DNA of 64,000 nucleotides from Nematopogon swammerdamellus (taxonomy: Eukaryota; Arthropoda; Insecta; Lepidoptera; Adelidae): contig OX336348.1 in assembly GCA_946902875.1 (NCBI GenBank), positions 9,945,741 to 10,009,740 on the forward strand, read 5' to 3'. This document shows positions 63,507 to 64,000 of this stretch, in pieces. The position numbers and the translations under genes are program-made. Within the stretch, counting starts at the first letter, position 1. Every line of letters begins with the position of its first letter. The notes beneath the pieces are model-generated. The model saw nothing but the letters and a program-made list of their open reading frames with translations. It was not told the DNA's origin and searched no databases.

Positions 63507-63559
63507 AACTGGACGTGAAAGTTCATTGTTTCAGGTAAAGACCTGAAACAATTGATGAA

Positions 63560-64000
63560 GTGAAAGTGTGTGGACAGTTGTGTGCGGATCGAGAACCTGA
63601 AATGGCAATTTTTACAAAATATTCGAGTGCAACAAAGTTGCAACGAGTGATGGCATATGTTTTACGTTTTATACATAATTTTAAAAATAATAATACTAAA
63701 ACGGTCGATAATTTGAAACCAAATGAAACAGAATACTCTCTTACAAAAATTATTTCTCACTTTCAAAGGTTGCACTTTCATGAAGAAATAAATTGTCTTG
63801 TTCATAAAAAATGCATTCCAAAAACTTTACTATCACTAAATCCATTTTTGGATAGCAATGGAATAATGCGTGTGGGTGGACGGTTGCAAAATTCTGGTTT
63901 GTCATACGATCAAATGCACTCAATTATTTTGCCTAAAGAATGTCATTGTCAATGTGGTCCGAAATTAATTTTAAGCTCGTTGAATGTGTAATACTGGATT
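63560..64000 (+). pseudogene. BEL-2 integrase start, cut by the window edge
   Basis: KYSSATKLQRVMAYVLRFIH, then LNPFLDSNGIMRVGGRLQNS, are the conserved N-terminal integrase region. About 20 residues of the HHCC zinc region are missing (ILPKECHCQCGPKLIL). A stop occurs at 63989-63991. The catalytic core would lie beyond 64000. Confidence 0.75.

Larger units (their letters stand above)
57504..64000 (+). mobile_element. BEL/Pao retrotransposon BEL-2, decayed, runs off the window
   Basis: The primer site TGGTCCTTCGAG is at 57504, followed by gag, protease, RT, RNase H and the start of integrase on the plus strand, with several stops and frameshifts. A 2.1-kb insertion lies in gag. The 5' LTR should end just before 57504 but its start is not identifiable without the 3' copy. 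Confidence 0.85.

Overview
This window looks like insect chromosomal DNA, most probably from a moth or butterfly. It is AT-rich and has no operons, intact RNA genes or continuous host gene. It is packed with BEL/Pao and Ty3/gypsy LTR retrotransposons, LINE fragments, two SINE families, Helitron and hAT remnants, palindromic MITE-like elements and minisatellites. The assignment to Lepidoptera is inference from the style of these repeats; no database was consulted.

Layout. 0-9 kb: 3' half of a LINE reverse transcriptase with one nonsense codon, a hairpin, a Helitron helicase fragment, a 2.2 kb array of 130-bp units, a palindromic element, a 32-bp array and two SINEs around one candidate host exon (8495-8740, minus). 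9.7-16.5 kb: two foldback elements made of inverted arrays of ~66-bp units, a TIR element, a second Helitron helicase fragment and a LINE fragment. 16.5-22.9 kb: a young Ty3/gypsy element (233-bp LTRs that read identical, 5-bp target duplication) that lacks protease and reverse transcriptase, with its 5' LTR split by a 2275-bp foldback element. 22.9-31.5 kb: LINE pieces, a decayed minus-strand BEL/Pao element and another foldback copy. 31.8-37.6 kb: hAT and RTE remnants, SINEs, TIR elements and a fourth foldback copy. 38.1-45.0 kb: a complete, intact BEL/Pao element (1721-residue Gag-Pol, identical 150-bp LTRs, target duplication ATTTG). 45-54 kb: two degenerate LINEs in head-to-head orientation, one broken up by the BEL element and by a SINE that itself carries a 2291-bp TG...CA insertion. 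54-57.5 kb: a second candidate host exon (54441-54560), SINEs, five identical 86-bp tandem units and a palindromic element. 57.5-64 kb: a third, decayed BEL/Pao element running off the right edge, with 2.1 kb of nested repeats in its gag.

How the parts relate. Almost everything is selfish DNA in layers, and the insertion order can be read from target duplications and from pairs of filled and empty sites. The intact BEL element could supply protein to relatives. The gypsy copy must have been mobilised in trans. The SINEs, MITEs and foldback elements encode nothing and depend on enzymes made elsewhere. The two candidate exons suggest that parts of the window are introns of ordinary genes.

Most notable: the foldback element in the gypsy LTR (7-bp duplication, decamer arms, resembling Galileo/Foldback organisation); a SINE family whose head resembles the 3' half of 5S rRNA and which shares a central core with a tRNA-headed SINE family; and the 2291-bp unclassified insertion.
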